This document shows, piece by piece, positions 9,461 to 17,652 of a stretch of 58,380 nucleotides of DNA. This DNA is from Mycobacterium nebraskense (GTDB lineage Bacteria; Actinomycetota; Actinomycetes; Mycobacteriales; Mycobacteriaceae): positions 1 to 58,380 of the forward strand of contig NZ_LQPH01000126.1 of assembly GCF_002102255.1 (NCBI RefSeq), read 5' to 3'. A model generated the notes under the pieces. It was not told where the DNA came from and ran no database searches. It saw only the letters and a list, made by a program, of their open reading frames with translations. How positions within the stretch are numbered: the first letter of the stretch is position 1; each line of letters starts with the position of its first letter. The translations under genes and the position numbers were made by a program.

Positions 9461-10732
9461 TCATTTCGTCGCGCCGTCGGTGTGGTAGTCGACTTGCCAG
9501 TGCTTGATGCCGTTGAGCCAGCCCGACCGTAGCCGTTCGGGCTTTGCGATCGATTCCAGGTTCGGGATGCCGTCGGCAATCGCGTTGAACATCAGGTCGA
9601 TGGTCATCCGCGCCAGGTTCGCCCCGATGCAGTAATGCGCGCCGGTGCCTCCGAATCCGACGTGCGGGTTGGGGTCGCGCAGGATGTTGAAGGTGAACGG
9701 GTCGTCGAAGACGTCCTCGTCGAAATTGGCTGAGCGGTAGACCATCACCACTCGCTGGCCCTTCTTGATCTGCACGCCGGACAGCTCGTAGTCCTCGAGT
9801 GCGGTGCGCTGGAATGAGGTCACCGGGGTTGCCCACCGGACGATCTCGTCGGCCGCGGTGGCGGGACGCTCCTTCTTGAACAGCTCCCACTGATCGGGAA
9901 AGTCGGTGAAGGCCATCATGCCCTGGGTGATGGAGTTGCGGGTGGTTTCGTTGCCGGCCACGGCCAGCAGGATGACGAAGAAGCCGAACTCGTCGTCAGA
10001 GAGCTTGTGACCGTCGATGTCGGCCTGGACCAGCTTGGTGACGAGGTCTTCTCCGGGGTTCTTCGCCCGATCGGCGGCCATCTGCATGCCGTACATGATG
10101 AGTTCGACCGAGGCGGTCATGGCGTCGTTGTTGGCGAACTCGGGGTCCTGGTCGCCGACCATCTCGTTGGACCAGTGGAAGAGTTTCTTGCGTTCTTCCT
10201 GTGGCACACCCATCAGCCCGGCGATGGCCTGCAACGGCAGCTCGCACGAGACCTGCTCGACGAAATCACCCCGGCCCTCGGCGGCCGCTTCCTCGACGAT
10301 GCGCCGGGCGCGGTCGGCGAGGTCGCCACGCAGGCGCTCGATGGCGCGGGGAGTGAAGGCCCGCGAGATGATCTTGCGGAGCCGGGTGTGCTGCGGCGCA
10401 TCCATGTTGAGCAGGACGAACTTGCCGCGTTCGATCTGCTCGCCGACCGTGCCGTCCTTATAGCGCGGCAGCGCAGTCTTCTGCAGGCTGGAGAACACGT
10501 CACTGCGCAGCGAGATCTCTTTGACGTCCTTGTGCTTGGACACCACCCAGAAGCCGCCGTCGTCAAATCCGCCCACCCCGATCGGCTGCTCGTTCCACCA
10601 GATCGGCGCGGTGCGGCGCAATTCGGCCAGCTCTTCCACCGGCAGCCGCTCGGCGTGGACGTCCGGATCGGTGAAGTCGAATCCGGGCGGGAGATTGGGG
10701 ACCGGCTTGGCGGTTGGCTCGACGGTTGGCAT
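9461..10732 (-). CDS. Cytochrome P450, CYP125-like
   Basis: 423-residue P450 strongly resembling CYP125, the enzyme that hydroxylates the terminal carbon of the cholesterol side chain. Characteristic CYP125 phrases are present: NLPPGFDFTDP and ERLPVEELAEL at the N-terminus, FVEQVSCELPLQAIAGLMGV, the I-helix AVAGNETTRNSITQGMMAF, and the haem loop FGGTGAHYCIGANLARM with Cys368. The frame is open further upstream to 11236, but the ATG at 10732 has GGAGCG before it and starts at the family N-terminus. The true cyp125 lies in the mce4/cholesterol cluster, so this is probably a paralogue. A KstR-like box lies about 100 bases upstream. Confidence 0.95.
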   Translation of the reverse strand: MPTVEPTAKPVPNLPPGFDFTDPDVHAERLPVEELAELRRTAPIWWNEQPIGVGGFDDGGFWVVSKHKDVKEISLRSDVFSSLQKTALPRYKDGTVGEQIERGKFVLLNMDAPQHTRLRKIISRAFTPRAIERLRGDLADRARRIVEEAAAEGRGDFVEQVSCELPLQAIAGLMGVPQEERKKLFHWSNEMVGDQDPEFANNDAMTASVELIMYGMQMAADRAKNPGEDLVTKLVQADIDGHKLSDDEFGFFVILLAVAGNETTRNSITQGMMAFTDFPDQWELFKKERPATAADEIVRWATPVTSFQRTALEDYELSGVQIKKGQRVVMVYRSANFDEDVFDDPFTFNILRDPNPHVGFGGTGAHYCIGANLARMTIDLMFNAIADGIPNLESIAKPERLRSGWLNGIKHWQVDYHTDGATK

Positions 10733-10833
10733 GGCCCGCTCCTCGATACGAAGTGGTCTAGTCGTCTTTGTGCAAATAAACCATTGCCGCACCACGGTTG
10801 GGAAGCGTTGACGCAAGATCGCCGGAGGCGAAT

Positions 10834-10847
10834 TGGAACGTGTTCTT
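10834..10847. promoter_or_regulatory. KstR-like operator, CYP125-like / Rv1891-like intergenic
   Basis: TGGAACGTGTTCTT agrees with the KstR consensus TnnAACnnGTTnnA except for the final base. It lies between the leftward CYP125-like gene (start 10732) and the rightward gene at 10943. KstR represses cholesterol catabolic genes until a sterol CoA-thioester binds. The CYP125-like gene is the natural target. Confidence 0.7.
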
Positions 10848-10942
10848 TGTTTCCCATCCGCCCCGCCAATACGCACTTGTGGCCGACGGCCCGGTGGATA
10901 TGCTTTGGTGCAGGTCACCGGTGACGACAGGCGGGGTGGAAC

Positions 10943-11341
10943 ATGATTCGGGAACTGCTCAGCGCCGCTTCGATAGCGGGCATCGCGATTGGCGTGGCGC
11001 CGTGCGCGGCGGCCGGGTACGACGGCGACGTGCCGGGCATGAACTATCAGGCGTCGTTGGGCGCGCCGTGCGACAACTATGAGCGCTTCATTTTCGGCCG
11101 GGGCCCCAGCGGCCAGGCCGAGGCCTGCCACTTCCCCCCGCCCAACCAGTTCCCGGCGGCCACCACCGGATACTGGGTCATCTCCTACCCGCTGTACGGG
11201 GTACAGCAGGCCGGCGCGAAGTGCCCCGGGCCGCAAGCCGCGGCGCAGTCGGATGCCGGGCTGCCCATGCTTTGCCTAGGGGAGCGGGGTTGGCAAGAAG
11301 GCTGGTTCACCGGGGCGGGGTTCTTCCCCCCGGCGGGATGA
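10943..11341 (+). CDS. Small secreted Cys-containing protein (Rv1891-like)
   Basis: Exported protein of 132 residues with a signal peptide (MIRELLSAASIAGIAIGVAP, cleavage near CAAAG). The mature part is short, rich in Gly, Pro and aromatic residues, and has four Cys in DVPGM...GAPCDN, EACHFPP, AKCPGP and MLCLGE, suggesting two disulfides. It opens a rightward run of three small genes that matches Rv1891-Rv1892-Rv1893. No enzyme motif is visible and the function is unknown. GGTGGAAC just upstream of the ATG may serve as the ribosome site. Confidence 0.85.
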   Translation: MIRELLSAASIAGIAIGVAPCAAAGYDGDVPGMNYQASLGAPCDNYERFIFGRGPSGQAEACHFPPPNQFPAATTGYWVISYPLYGVQQAGAKCPGPQAAAQSDAGLPMLCLGERGWQEGWFTGAGFFPPAG

Positions 11342-11352
11342 CCGGCTGAGTC

Positions 11353-11643
11353 ATGAACGACGGTCAGCCCGGCGAAACCCCGGTCCCGCGCTGGCTGCGC
11401 TTCGTCCTCGCGTCGGATCGCGCCGGCTCGGCGTGGTACATCGGGACCGGATTCTTTTTCGCACCGGTTCTCGCCGTGCTGTCGCCGTGGCCCGTCGTCA
11501 CCGCCGTGCTGTGGGCGGCCATCGGGCTGGCCGGGCTCTGGCTGGGCCTTTTGGGTATCGCGATGGCCGTCGGACTGGCCCGAATATTGCGGTCCGGGGC
11601 CGAAATCCCCGAATCCTACTGGCGCACCTTGGTGAATTACTAG
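11353..11643 (+). CDS. Small membrane protein (Rv1892-like)
   Basis: 96-residue inner-membrane protein. A polar, Pro-containing N-terminus of about 27 residues precedes two hydrophobic segments (WYIGTGFFFAPVLAVLSPWP and LWAAIGLAGLWLGLLGIAMA). The C-terminus is short and mostly polar. It starts 11 bases after the secreted-protein gene and is probably co-transcribed with it. No functional motif is recognised; the order matches Rv1892. Confidence 0.8.
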   Translation: MNDGQPGETPVPRWLRFVLASDRAGSAWYIGTGFFFAPVLAVLSPWPVVTAVLWAAIGLAGLWLGLLGIAMAVGLARILRSGAEIPESYWRTLVNY

Positions 11644-11696
11644 CCCGCGGCCCCGGTCTAGAGTTGGGAACTGTCCGGCGACAAAAGGAGACTCGA

Positions 11697-11921
11697 ATGG
11701 GCTTCAATCCGAAAGATGCGGTCGACGCGGCCAGGGACATCACGACCAACGCGGTCGAGAAGGCCTCCGACATCGTCGAACACGCCAGCGACATCATCCG
11801 CGGTGACATCGCCGGCGGTGCCAGCGGCATCGTTCAGAACTCGATCGACATCGGCACCTACGCGGTGGAGAGGACGAGGGAGATGTTCACCGGTCGCGAC
11901 GAGGTCGACGACGACGTCTAA
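11697..11921 (+). CDS. Small helical protein (Rv1893-like)
   Basis: 74-residue protein preceded by an excellent ribosome site, AAAGGAG at 11684-11690, six bases before the ATG, which fixes this start within a longer open frame. The sequence is one long amphipathic pattern with repeating 'AxDIxxxAxxxASDIxxxA' spacing (AARDITTNAVEKASDIVEHA, then SDIIRGDIAGGASGIVQNS) and an acidic tail DEVDDDV. There are no Cys and no signal peptide. It could wrap on a membrane or form a coiled bundle; that is inference. Position matches Rv1893. Confidence 0.82.
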   Translation: MGFNPKDAVDAARDITTNAVEKASDIVEHASDIIRGDIAGGASGIVQNSIDIGTYAVERTREMFTGRDEVDDDV

Positions 11922-11927
11922 AGGTCG

Positions 11928-13058
11928 TCAGACCGAGGAAGCCTCGTTGAGCTCGTCGAGCCTGTTGGTCGCTTCCAGGTACTCCTGCACCCAGCGCTCG
12001 ATGACCGTCGCCGTCTTCTCCACCTTGGTGAACTGGCCGACGACCTGACCGACCGGGTTGAACGCGACGTCCACGCTCTCGTTCGGGTATCGGTTCGTGG
12101 CCCGCACGGCCATGCCGGAGACCATGTACTGCAGCGGCATACCGAGCGGCTTCGGGTTGTCCGGCTGTTCCCATGCCTCGGTCCAGTCGTTGCGCAGCAT
12201 GCGGGCCGGCTTGCCGGTGAATGATCGGCTGCGGACGGTGTCCCGGCTGCCCGCCTTGACGTACGCCTCTTGCTGAACCGGCGTGTTCGAGGATTCCTCG
12301 ACCATCAGCCACTGCGAGCCGGTCCATGCCCCCTGGGCACCCAGCGCCAGTGCCGCCGCGATCTGCTGGCCGCTGCCGATACCACCGGCGGCCAGCACCG
12401 GCACCGGGGCGACTTCCTTGACGACCTGGGGCCACAACACGATCGAGCCCACCTCACCGCAGTGCCCGCCGGCCTCGCCGCCCTGGGCGATGATGATGTC
12501 GACGCCGGCGTCGGCGTGCTTGCGCGCCTGCGAGGGCGACCCACACAGCGCGGCCACCTTCAGTCCGGCGTCGTGGATGTGCTTGATCATGTCGGCCGGG
12601 GGAGTGCCGAGCGCGTTGGCGATCATCTTCACCTTCGGGTGCTTGAGCGCTACCTCGACCTGAGGTGTGGCCGTCGCCTCGGTCCACCCGAGCAGTTGCA
12701 GGCTGTCGCCGTCGCTGTCCTCGATCGGCACCCCGTGGTCGGCAAGGATCTTCTTGCCGAAGTCGAGGTGCTCTTGGGGCACCATCTTGCGCAGCGTGTC
12801 GGCCAGCTCCTCGGCGGACAGGTGCGAATCCATGCCCTCGTACTTGTTCGGGATGACGATGTCGACGCCATACGGGTGGTCGCCGATGTTCTCGTCGATC
12901 CAATTGAGCTCGATCTCGAGCTGCTCGGGGGTGAAGCCCACCGCGCCCAGCACGCCGAAACCACCGGCCTTGCTGACCGCGACCACGACATCACGGCAAT
13001 GGGTGAACGCGAAGATCGGGAACTCAATACCAAGCTCATCGCAGATGGCGGTGTGCAT
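11928..13058 (-). CDS. Nitronate monooxygenase family protein (Rv1894c-like)
   Basis: FMN-dependent TIM-barrel enzyme of 376 residues in the nitronate monooxygenase / 2-nitropropane dioxygenase group. Seen: the N-terminal barrel start CDELGIEFPIFAFTHCRDVV, the AQGGEAGGHCGEVGS loop (about residues 190-206) with the His and Gly residues of the flavin/substrate site, and AAGGIGSGQQIAAALALGAQ for phosphate binding. Enzymes of this fold also include enoyl reductases, so the substrate is uncertain. A perfect KstR-consensus box lies 26 bases upstream of the ATG, suggesting control by sterol catabolism. The position corresponds to Rv1894c. Confidence 0.93.
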   Translation of the reverse strand: MHTAICDELGIEFPIFAFTHCRDVVVAVSKAGGFGVLGAVGFTPEQLEIELNWIDENIGDHPYGVDIVIPNKYEGMDSHLSAEELADTLRKMVPQEHLDFGKKILADHGVPIEDSDGDSLQLLGWTEATATPQVEVALKHPKVKMIANALGTPPADMIKHIHDAGLKVAALCGSPSQARKHADAGVDIIIAQGGEAGGHCGEVGSIVLWPQVVKEVAPVPVLAAGGIGSGQQIAAALALGAQGAWTGSQWLMVEESSNTPVQQEAYVKAGSRDTVRSRSFTGKPARMLRNDWTEAWEQPDNPKPLGMPLQYMVSGMAVRATNRYPNESVDVAFNPVGQVVGQFTKVEKTATVIERWVQEYLEATNRLDELNEASSV

Positions 13059-13083
13059 GCCTACTCCTGGGGCGCGGCCGAAT

Positions 13084-13097
13084 TGAAACGTGTTCTA
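13084..13097. promoter_or_regulatory. KstR operator upstream of the nitronate monooxygenase
   Basis: TGAAACGTGTTCTA matches the KstR consensus TnnAACnnGTTnnA at every defined position. It is 26 bases upstream of the leftward ATG at 13058, where a repressor would block the promoter. This is the best of the three KstR-like sites in the window. Confidence 0.8.
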
Positions 13098-13185
13098 GTT
13101 TAGTACGGACGGCACTGACGTGGCCAGCCGGTCCTGACCTGCGTTTAGTCACTACGACCCGTCACCACGGTCGCTCACAGGCTGC

Positions 13186-13650
13186 TCAGACCGCCACGCT
13201 GCGTGCCAGCCAGAGCACCACGAACGCGAACATGCAGCCGGCGCACACGACGTGATCCCGGCAGACGGACCGCGCCAGGCGCGTCTGCTCGGGCGGACCG
13301 TCCACGCGGCGTCCGAGTCGCAGCGCGTCGGGAACCGTCTGCGTCACAGCCAGCATGATCGGCGTCCCCGCGAGGAAGGCCGACAGCACCAGAAGCCACC
13401 AGGGCTCCTGCCCGCGCGCGGACTGGTAGGTCAACGCCCCCAACAGCACCACCATGACGACGGCGATCAGCCGGCTCATCGGGCGGGACGTGGTCGTCGC
13501 CCGATGGTAGTAAGCCGCGATGGAAGCAAGCACGGCCTCGGGCAGATCCGTTGGCGCAGAACGAAACCGGAGAACTTGCACATCGAATATCAGATCCATC
13601 CATACGACGGCGAACAGGAATCCGCCGCAGGCCGTGAGCAACGAGGCCAT
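13186..13650 (-). CDS. Four-helix hypothetical membrane protein
   Basis: 154-residue protein from the ATG at 13650, which follows GAGAGGGAGAAG. The frame is open upstream to 13719 but that extension is polar and unlikely. Four hydrophobic segments are visible: LLTACGGFLFAVVWMDLIFD, LIAVVMVVLLGALTY, WWLLVLSAFLAGTPIMLAVT and CRDHVVCAGCMFAFVVLWLA. Between the first two lies a soluble loop with VLRFRSAPTDLPEAVLASIA. Two Cys pairs near the last helix (SVC..HVVCAGC) are unusual. No family recognised. It has no counterpart that I recall in the M. tuberculosis gene order at this spot. Confidence 0.78.
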   Translation of the reverse strand: MASLLTACGGFLFAVVWMDLIFDVQVLRFRSAPTDLPEAVLASIAAYYHRATTTSRPMSRLIAVVMVVLLGALTYQSARGQEPWWLLVLSAFLAGTPIMLAVTQTVPDALRLGRRVDGPPEQTRLARSVCRDHVVCAGCMFAFVVLWLARSVAV

Positions 13651-13816
13651 GACGCTTCTCCCTCTCCGGCTCACCCGGGAGCACTCGTCGACGTGAACCC
13701 ATTGTTTCCCAACACGCAACTGTGGTCACGGTATTTGTCGACTACGACGATGACGGCGCGCCGTAGCGATCAGGCTATTGATCCGCTCCCTCGCCAGCGG
13801 GTAGCGTAGTGCTGCC

Positions 13817-13843
13817 AATTACGAAACGGTAGGTAGCGTAATT
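13817..13843. promoter_or_regulatory. Inverted repeat in the Baeyer-Villiger monooxygenase promoter
   Basis: AATTACG (13817-13823) and CGTAATT (13837-13843) are perfect arms with a 13-base spacer, 31 bases before the ATG at 13875. GGTAGCGTA occurs twice, at 13800-13808 and 13832-13840, 32 bases apart (three helical turns). Together these look like a regulator binding region; no regulator gene is adjacent. Confidence 0.5.
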
Positions 13844-13874
13844 AGGACCCCCATTCACCGAGAGGATCGGCTCG

Positions 13875-15806
13875 ATGCGCAGCGCCTACGCCGGCGATCC
13901 CTTCACCACGCCCACGGCGGAGATCGAAGCCGCCCTCACCGATGTCAGCATCCCTACGCTGCTCCTTTCGCTCGTCCACATCACCGGCGACCCGCGCTTC
14001 ATCCGCGACTTCAAGCAGATGGGCGTCTTCCTCAACGAGATTCAGGGGTTCATGTCCGAGGAGGACAAGGCCCGGGCCCGCGCGGCGGCCTTGCCAGTGA
14101 TCACCGACTATCGGGACCGCGGTTGTCCCGAGCCAAAGCCGCTGAGCCTCGACCTCATTCGGGAAATGATGGACTGGGCGGCCTGCGAGCACGTGGCCGA
14201 CGACTACCTGCCCCTGGTCCTGGAAGAAATGGACCTCGACGGGGTCGATCCGCGCCGCCCGCCGGCCCTGCCGGCCGAAAGCGCGGCCGACGTTCCGGTC
14301 CTCGTCGTCGGCTGCGGCGAATCGGGCATTCTGGCCGGAATCCGGCTCAAGCAGGCCAACATTCCCTTCACCATCGTGGAGAAGAACGCCGGTCCGGGCG
14401 GAACGTGGTGGGAGAACAGCTATCCCGGTGCCCGCGTCGACGTGGCAAACCACTTCTATTGCTACAGCTTCGAACCCAACAACGATTGGACGCATTTCTT
14501 CGCCGAGCAGCACGAGCTGCAGGACTATTTCACCCAGGTCATGGCGAAGCACGACCTGGCCGAGCACGTGCTGTGGAATACCGAGGTGCTGGCCGCCGAG
14601 TGGGTCGACGACGACGCCACTTGGAGCATCCAACTGCGGGGCGCGGGGGGCCAGACGAGCACCGTGCGCGCCCGGGCCCTGATCACCGCGGTCGGTCAGT
14701 TGAACCGGCCCAACATTCCCGACTTCGAGGGTGCCGACAGCTTCGCGGGCCCGTCGTTCCACTCTGCCGCCTGGGACCACTCCGTCGATGTGAGCGGCAA
14801 GCGGGTCGCGCTCGTCGGCGCCGGCGCCAGCGGTTTCCAGATCGCCCCCACCATCGCCCCGGATGTCGAGCACCTCACGGTGTTTCAGCGGACCGCGCAG
14901 TGGATGTTCCCCAATCCGATGTATCACGACGAGGTCGGCGAGGGCATGCGGTGGGCCATGCGCCACCTGCCGTTCTACGGACGGTGGTACCGCTTTCTTG
15001 TCCTTTGGCCCGGCTCCGACAAAGGCCTGGACGCCGCGGAAAGCGACCCGGACTATGCCGACCAGGACCACGCGGTCAGCGACATCAACGCCGCCGCCCA
15101 GATGATGTTTTCCCAGTGGATCACCAGCCAGGTCGGTGAAGGCCATGAGCTGTTGAGCAAGGTCATGCCCGACTATCCCGCCTGTGGCAAAAGGACCCTG
15201 CAGGACAACGGCAGCTGGCTGCAAACGCTGCAACGGGACAACGTCGAGTTGGTGCGCACACCGATCCGGCAGATCACCCCACGCGGCATCGTCACCGAAG
15301 ACGGCGTGACGCATGACGTCGACGTCATCGTGTACGCCACCGGTTTCCGGCACACCGACGTGCTGTGGCCGCTCAAGATCACCGGCCGCGACGGAATCGA
15401 CCTGCACGAGTTGTGGGGGAGCCGGCCGTACGCCTACCTCGGCATCACCGTTCCGAAGTTCCCCAACTTGTTCATCATCTACGGGCCCGGAACCCACCTC
15501 GCCCACGGGGGCAGCCTGATCTTCCAGTCCGAACTGCAGATGCGCTACATCGACCAGTGCCTGGCGCGGCTGGCCGAGGCGGACGTGCATTCGCTGGAAC
15601 CGAAGGCCGACGCGGCCACCGATTGGCATCAGCGGACGCAGACCGAAATCAAGAAGATGGTGTGGGCGCACCCTGCGGTCAAACACTCCTACTTCAAGAA
15701 CGCCGACGGGGAGATCCACACCGTCAGTCCGTGGCGCCTCAACGAGTACTGGTCCGCGGTGCGCGAGCCCGACTGGTCACAATTTGTTGTGCGGCAAAGG
15801 AAGTGA
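13875..15806 (+). CDS. Baeyer-Villiger monooxygenase, HAPMO-like
   Basis: FAD- and NADPH-dependent Baeyer-Villiger monooxygenase of 643 residues that would insert oxygen next to a ketone to give an ester or lactone. Seen: FAD loop GCGESG at 146-151, GGTWWENSYPGARVDV after it, the type I fingerprint F290-AGPSFH296-xxxW300-D, and the NADPH loop GAGASG at 315-320. About 135 residues precede the first Rossmann motif, the layout of 4-hydroxyacetophenone monooxygenase (about 640 residues) rather than of cyclohexanone monooxygenases. GAGAGGATC precedes the ATG. An alcohol dehydrogenase begins 10 bases after its stop, so an alcohol-to-ketone-to-ester sequence is likely. Confidence 0.95.
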   Translation: MRSAYAGDPFTTPTAEIEAALTDVSIPTLLLSLVHITGDPRFIRDFKQMGVFLNEIQGFMSEEDKARARAAALPVITDYRDRGCPEPKPLSLDLIREMMDWAACEHVADDYLPLVLEEMDLDGVDPRRPPALPAESAADVPVLVVGCGESGILAGIRLKQANIPFTIVEKNAGPGGTWWENSYPGARVDVANHFYCYSFEPNNDWTHFFAEQHELQDYFTQVMAKHDLAEHVLWNTEVLAAEWVDDDATWSIQLRGAGGQTSTVRARALITAVGQLNRPNIPDFEGADSFAGPSFHSAAWDHSVDVSGKRVALVGAGASGFQIAPTIAPDVEHLTVFQRTAQWMFPNPMYHDEVGEGMRWAMRHLPFYGRWYRFLVLWPGSDKGLDAAESDPDYADQDHAVSDINAAAQMMFSQWITSQVGEGHELLSKVMPDYPACGKRTLQDNGSWLQTLQRDNVELVRTPIRQITPRGIVTEDGVTHDVDVIVYATGFRHTDVLWPLKITGRDGIDLHELWGSRPYAYLGITVPKFPNLFIIYGPGTHLAHGGSLIFQSELQMRYIDQCLARLAEADVHSLEPKADAATDWHQRTQTEIKKMVWAHPAVKHSYFKNADGEIHTVSPWRLNEYWSAVREPDWSQFVVRQRK

Positions 15807-15816
15807 GCTCGCCGAT

Positions 15817-16842
15817 ATGCGTACGGTAGTCGTAGACGGACCCCACAGCATCCGGGTCGACACTCGGCCCGATCCCGCCCTTCCCGGCCCCGACGGGGCG
15901 ATCGTCGAGGTCAGCGCCGCCGCCATCTGTGGATCCGACCTGCATTTCTACGAGGCCGATTTTCCGATGCCCGACCCGATTGCGCTGGGACATGAAGCGA
16001 TCGGCACCGTTGTGGAGGCCGGGCGCGACGTGCGCACGGTCAAGGTCGGGGACCAGGTGATGGTGTCGTCGGTGACGGGATGCGGAGCTTGCGCCGGTTG
16101 CGCCACCCGCGACCCGGTCATGTGCCACAACGGCTTCCAGATCTTCGGCGGAGGCGTGCTCGGCGGCGCGCAGGCCGATCTGCTGGCCGTGCCGGCGGCG
16201 GACTTCCAGTTGCTCAAAATGCCGGAAGCGATCAGCACCGAGCAGGCGCTGCTGCTCACCGACAACCTCGCCACCGGCTGGGCGGCGGCGCAACGCGCCG
16301 ACATTCCGCTCGGCGGCACCGTGGCGGTCATCGGCTTGGGTGCTGTCGGTCTGTGTTCGCTGCGCAGCGCGCTGTTTCAAGGCGCTGCAACGGTTTTCGC
16401 GGTCGATCAGGTCGACGGGCGGTTGGACCGCGCCGCACAGTGGGGAGCAACCCCTCTCAAGGCGCCGGCGGTCGAGGCCATCCTCGCCGCCACCGGCGGC
16501 CGCGGCGCCGACGCGGTGATCGATGCCGTCGCCACGGACGCGTCCCTCACGGACGCGCTCAACGCGGTGCGGCCGGGCGGCACCGTCTCGGTTGTCGGTG
16601 TGCACGACATGAATCCGTTCCCCCTCAACGCCCTGGGCTGCCTGATCCGCAGCATCACGCTGCGGATGACGACAGCGCCGGTGCAGCGCACTTGGCCGGA
16701 ATTGATCCCGCTGCTGCAGTCCGGGCGGCTCGACGTCGACGGCATCTTCACCACGACGCTGCCGTTGGAAGAAGCGTCCAAGGGCTACGCCACCGCGGCG
16801 TCGCGGTCCGGCGACGACGTGAAAATCCTGTTGACGCCCTAG
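15817..16842 (+). CDS. Zinc-dependent alcohol dehydrogenase (Rv1895-like)
   Basis: 341-residue medium-chain dehydrogenase. Seen: catalytic-zinc Cys and His in AAAICGSDLHFY and ALGHEAIGTV, the structural-zinc Cys cluster CGACAGCATRDPVMC, and the NAD(P) loop GLGAVGLCSL. The ATG at 15817 follows AGGAAGTGAG and gives the family N-terminus; the open frame before it overlaps the monooxygenase. Being 10 bases behind the Baeyer-Villiger gene, it probably supplies the ketone by oxidising a secondary alcohol, or acts on the alcohol released after ester cleavage. By position it matches Rv1895. Substrate unknown. Confidence 0.95.
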   Translation: MRTVVVDGPHSIRVDTRPDPALPGPDGAIVEVSAAAICGSDLHFYEADFPMPDPIALGHEAIGTVVEAGRDVRTVKVGDQVMVSSVTGCGACAGCATRDPVMCHNGFQIFGGGVLGGAQADLLAVPAADFQLLKMPEAISTEQALLLTDNLATGWAAAQRADIPLGGTVAVIGLGAVGLCSLRSALFQGAATVFAVDQVDGRLDRAAQWGATPLKAPAVEAILAATGGRGADAVIDAVATDASLTDALNAVRPGGTVSVVGVHDMNPFPLNALGCLIRSITLRMTTAPVQRTWPELIPLLQSGRLDVDGIFTTTLPLEEASKGYATAASRSGDDVKILLTP

Positions 16843-16848
16843 CTGTGG

Positions 16849-17637
16849 TCAGCCTCTGTCGCGGCGCACGTGCTTCGCCAGATAACGGACGGTCCGCGCC
16901 GGCCCGTGGCGACCCGAGGCCAGGCACATGACCGGCCAGCCGTGCGCCGCGGCCGCCGCCGCGAGTCCCGACCGTGGATTCACCGGCCGGGGATACCCGA
17001 CGAGCGACATCGAAGCCGCGTCCTCGTCACCGTCGGCGTAAAAGTAACTACGATGCACCGCAACGCCGTTGGCGGCGCAGAATTGCTCCACCGCGGCGGC
17101 CTTGGTCGTTCCCCACACGATCGGTTTGACGATTCCGCCGGTCAGCCGCCCGTGCTCGTCTAGCTCGAAGTGGTTGCACTGCACATTGGTGATGCCGAGG
17201 AAACGCGCGACGGGCAGCGCCTGGATGGAGAGCGCCGACGAACTCATCACCACGGTGTGTCCGCGCTCCTGGTGCGCCTGCACGATCTCGTGCATGTGAC
17301 CGTACAGGCGCGATGCGACGCGTTCGACAAACAGGCGCTCGCCCAATTCGTCGAGCTCGGTGAGTGATTCGCCGCGCAGGTAGCCCGCGGCCCGGACGAT
17401 GAGGCGCTCGAACTCCAGGCGGCCGAACCGATACCGGAGTGCGGCTTCGAAGACGCCGAGCAACTCGCCAATCCCCACCTGGCGGCGCCGGATTCGATCA
17501 CCGACGTGCACCGCCGCGGTGAAGCCGTCGACCAACGTGCCGTCCAGGTCGAAGAATGCGCCGATTCCGGGGCCCGCCGTGCTGGCGCGGATCTCCGCGA
17601 TGGCGTCGACAGGGGAGAGCTTGGTGACCGGCGCCAT
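16849..17637 (-). CDS. HAD-superfamily phosphatase, SerB-like (IB subfamily)
   Basis: 262-residue haloacid dehalogenase-fold hydrolase. Motif I is FFDLDGTLVDG with both Asp residues, motif II is VVMSSSALSI, a Lys is in GTTKAAAVEQF, and motif III is YFYADGDEDAASM. The order and the helical cap between motifs I and II fit HAD-IB enzymes related to phosphoserine phosphatase and to the HAD domain of some PlsC fusions. Phosphoserine as substrate is possible but unproven. The ATG at 17637 has AGAGGGG nine bases upstream; a GTG at 17646 is an alternative. It follows the methyltransferase by 6-15 bases and is likely in the same operon. Confidence 0.92.
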   Translation of the reverse strand: MAPVTKLSPVDAIAEIRASTAGPGIGAFFDLDGTLVDGFTAAVHVGDRIRRRQVGIGELLGVFEAALRYRFGRLEFERLIVRAAGYLRGESLTELDELGERLFVERVASRLYGHMHEIVQAHQERGHTVVMSSSALSIQALPVARFLGITNVQCNHFELDEHGRLTGGIVKPIVWGTTKAAAVEQFCAANGVAVHRSYFYADGDEDAASMSLVGYPRPVNPRSGLAAAAAAHGWPVMCLASGRHGPARTVRYLAKHVRRDRG

Positions 17638-17652
17638 GCGGACCACCCCCTC

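Noticed and set aside
10733..11236. 168-residue N-terminal extension of the CYP125-like frame
   Set aside because: It covers the KstR-like box and is antisense to the Rv1891-like gene; the family N-terminus and ribosome site are at 10732.
13842..15719. 625-codon frame opposite the Baeyer-Villiger monooxygenase
   Set aside because: Antisense shadow; all flavin motifs lie on the other strand.
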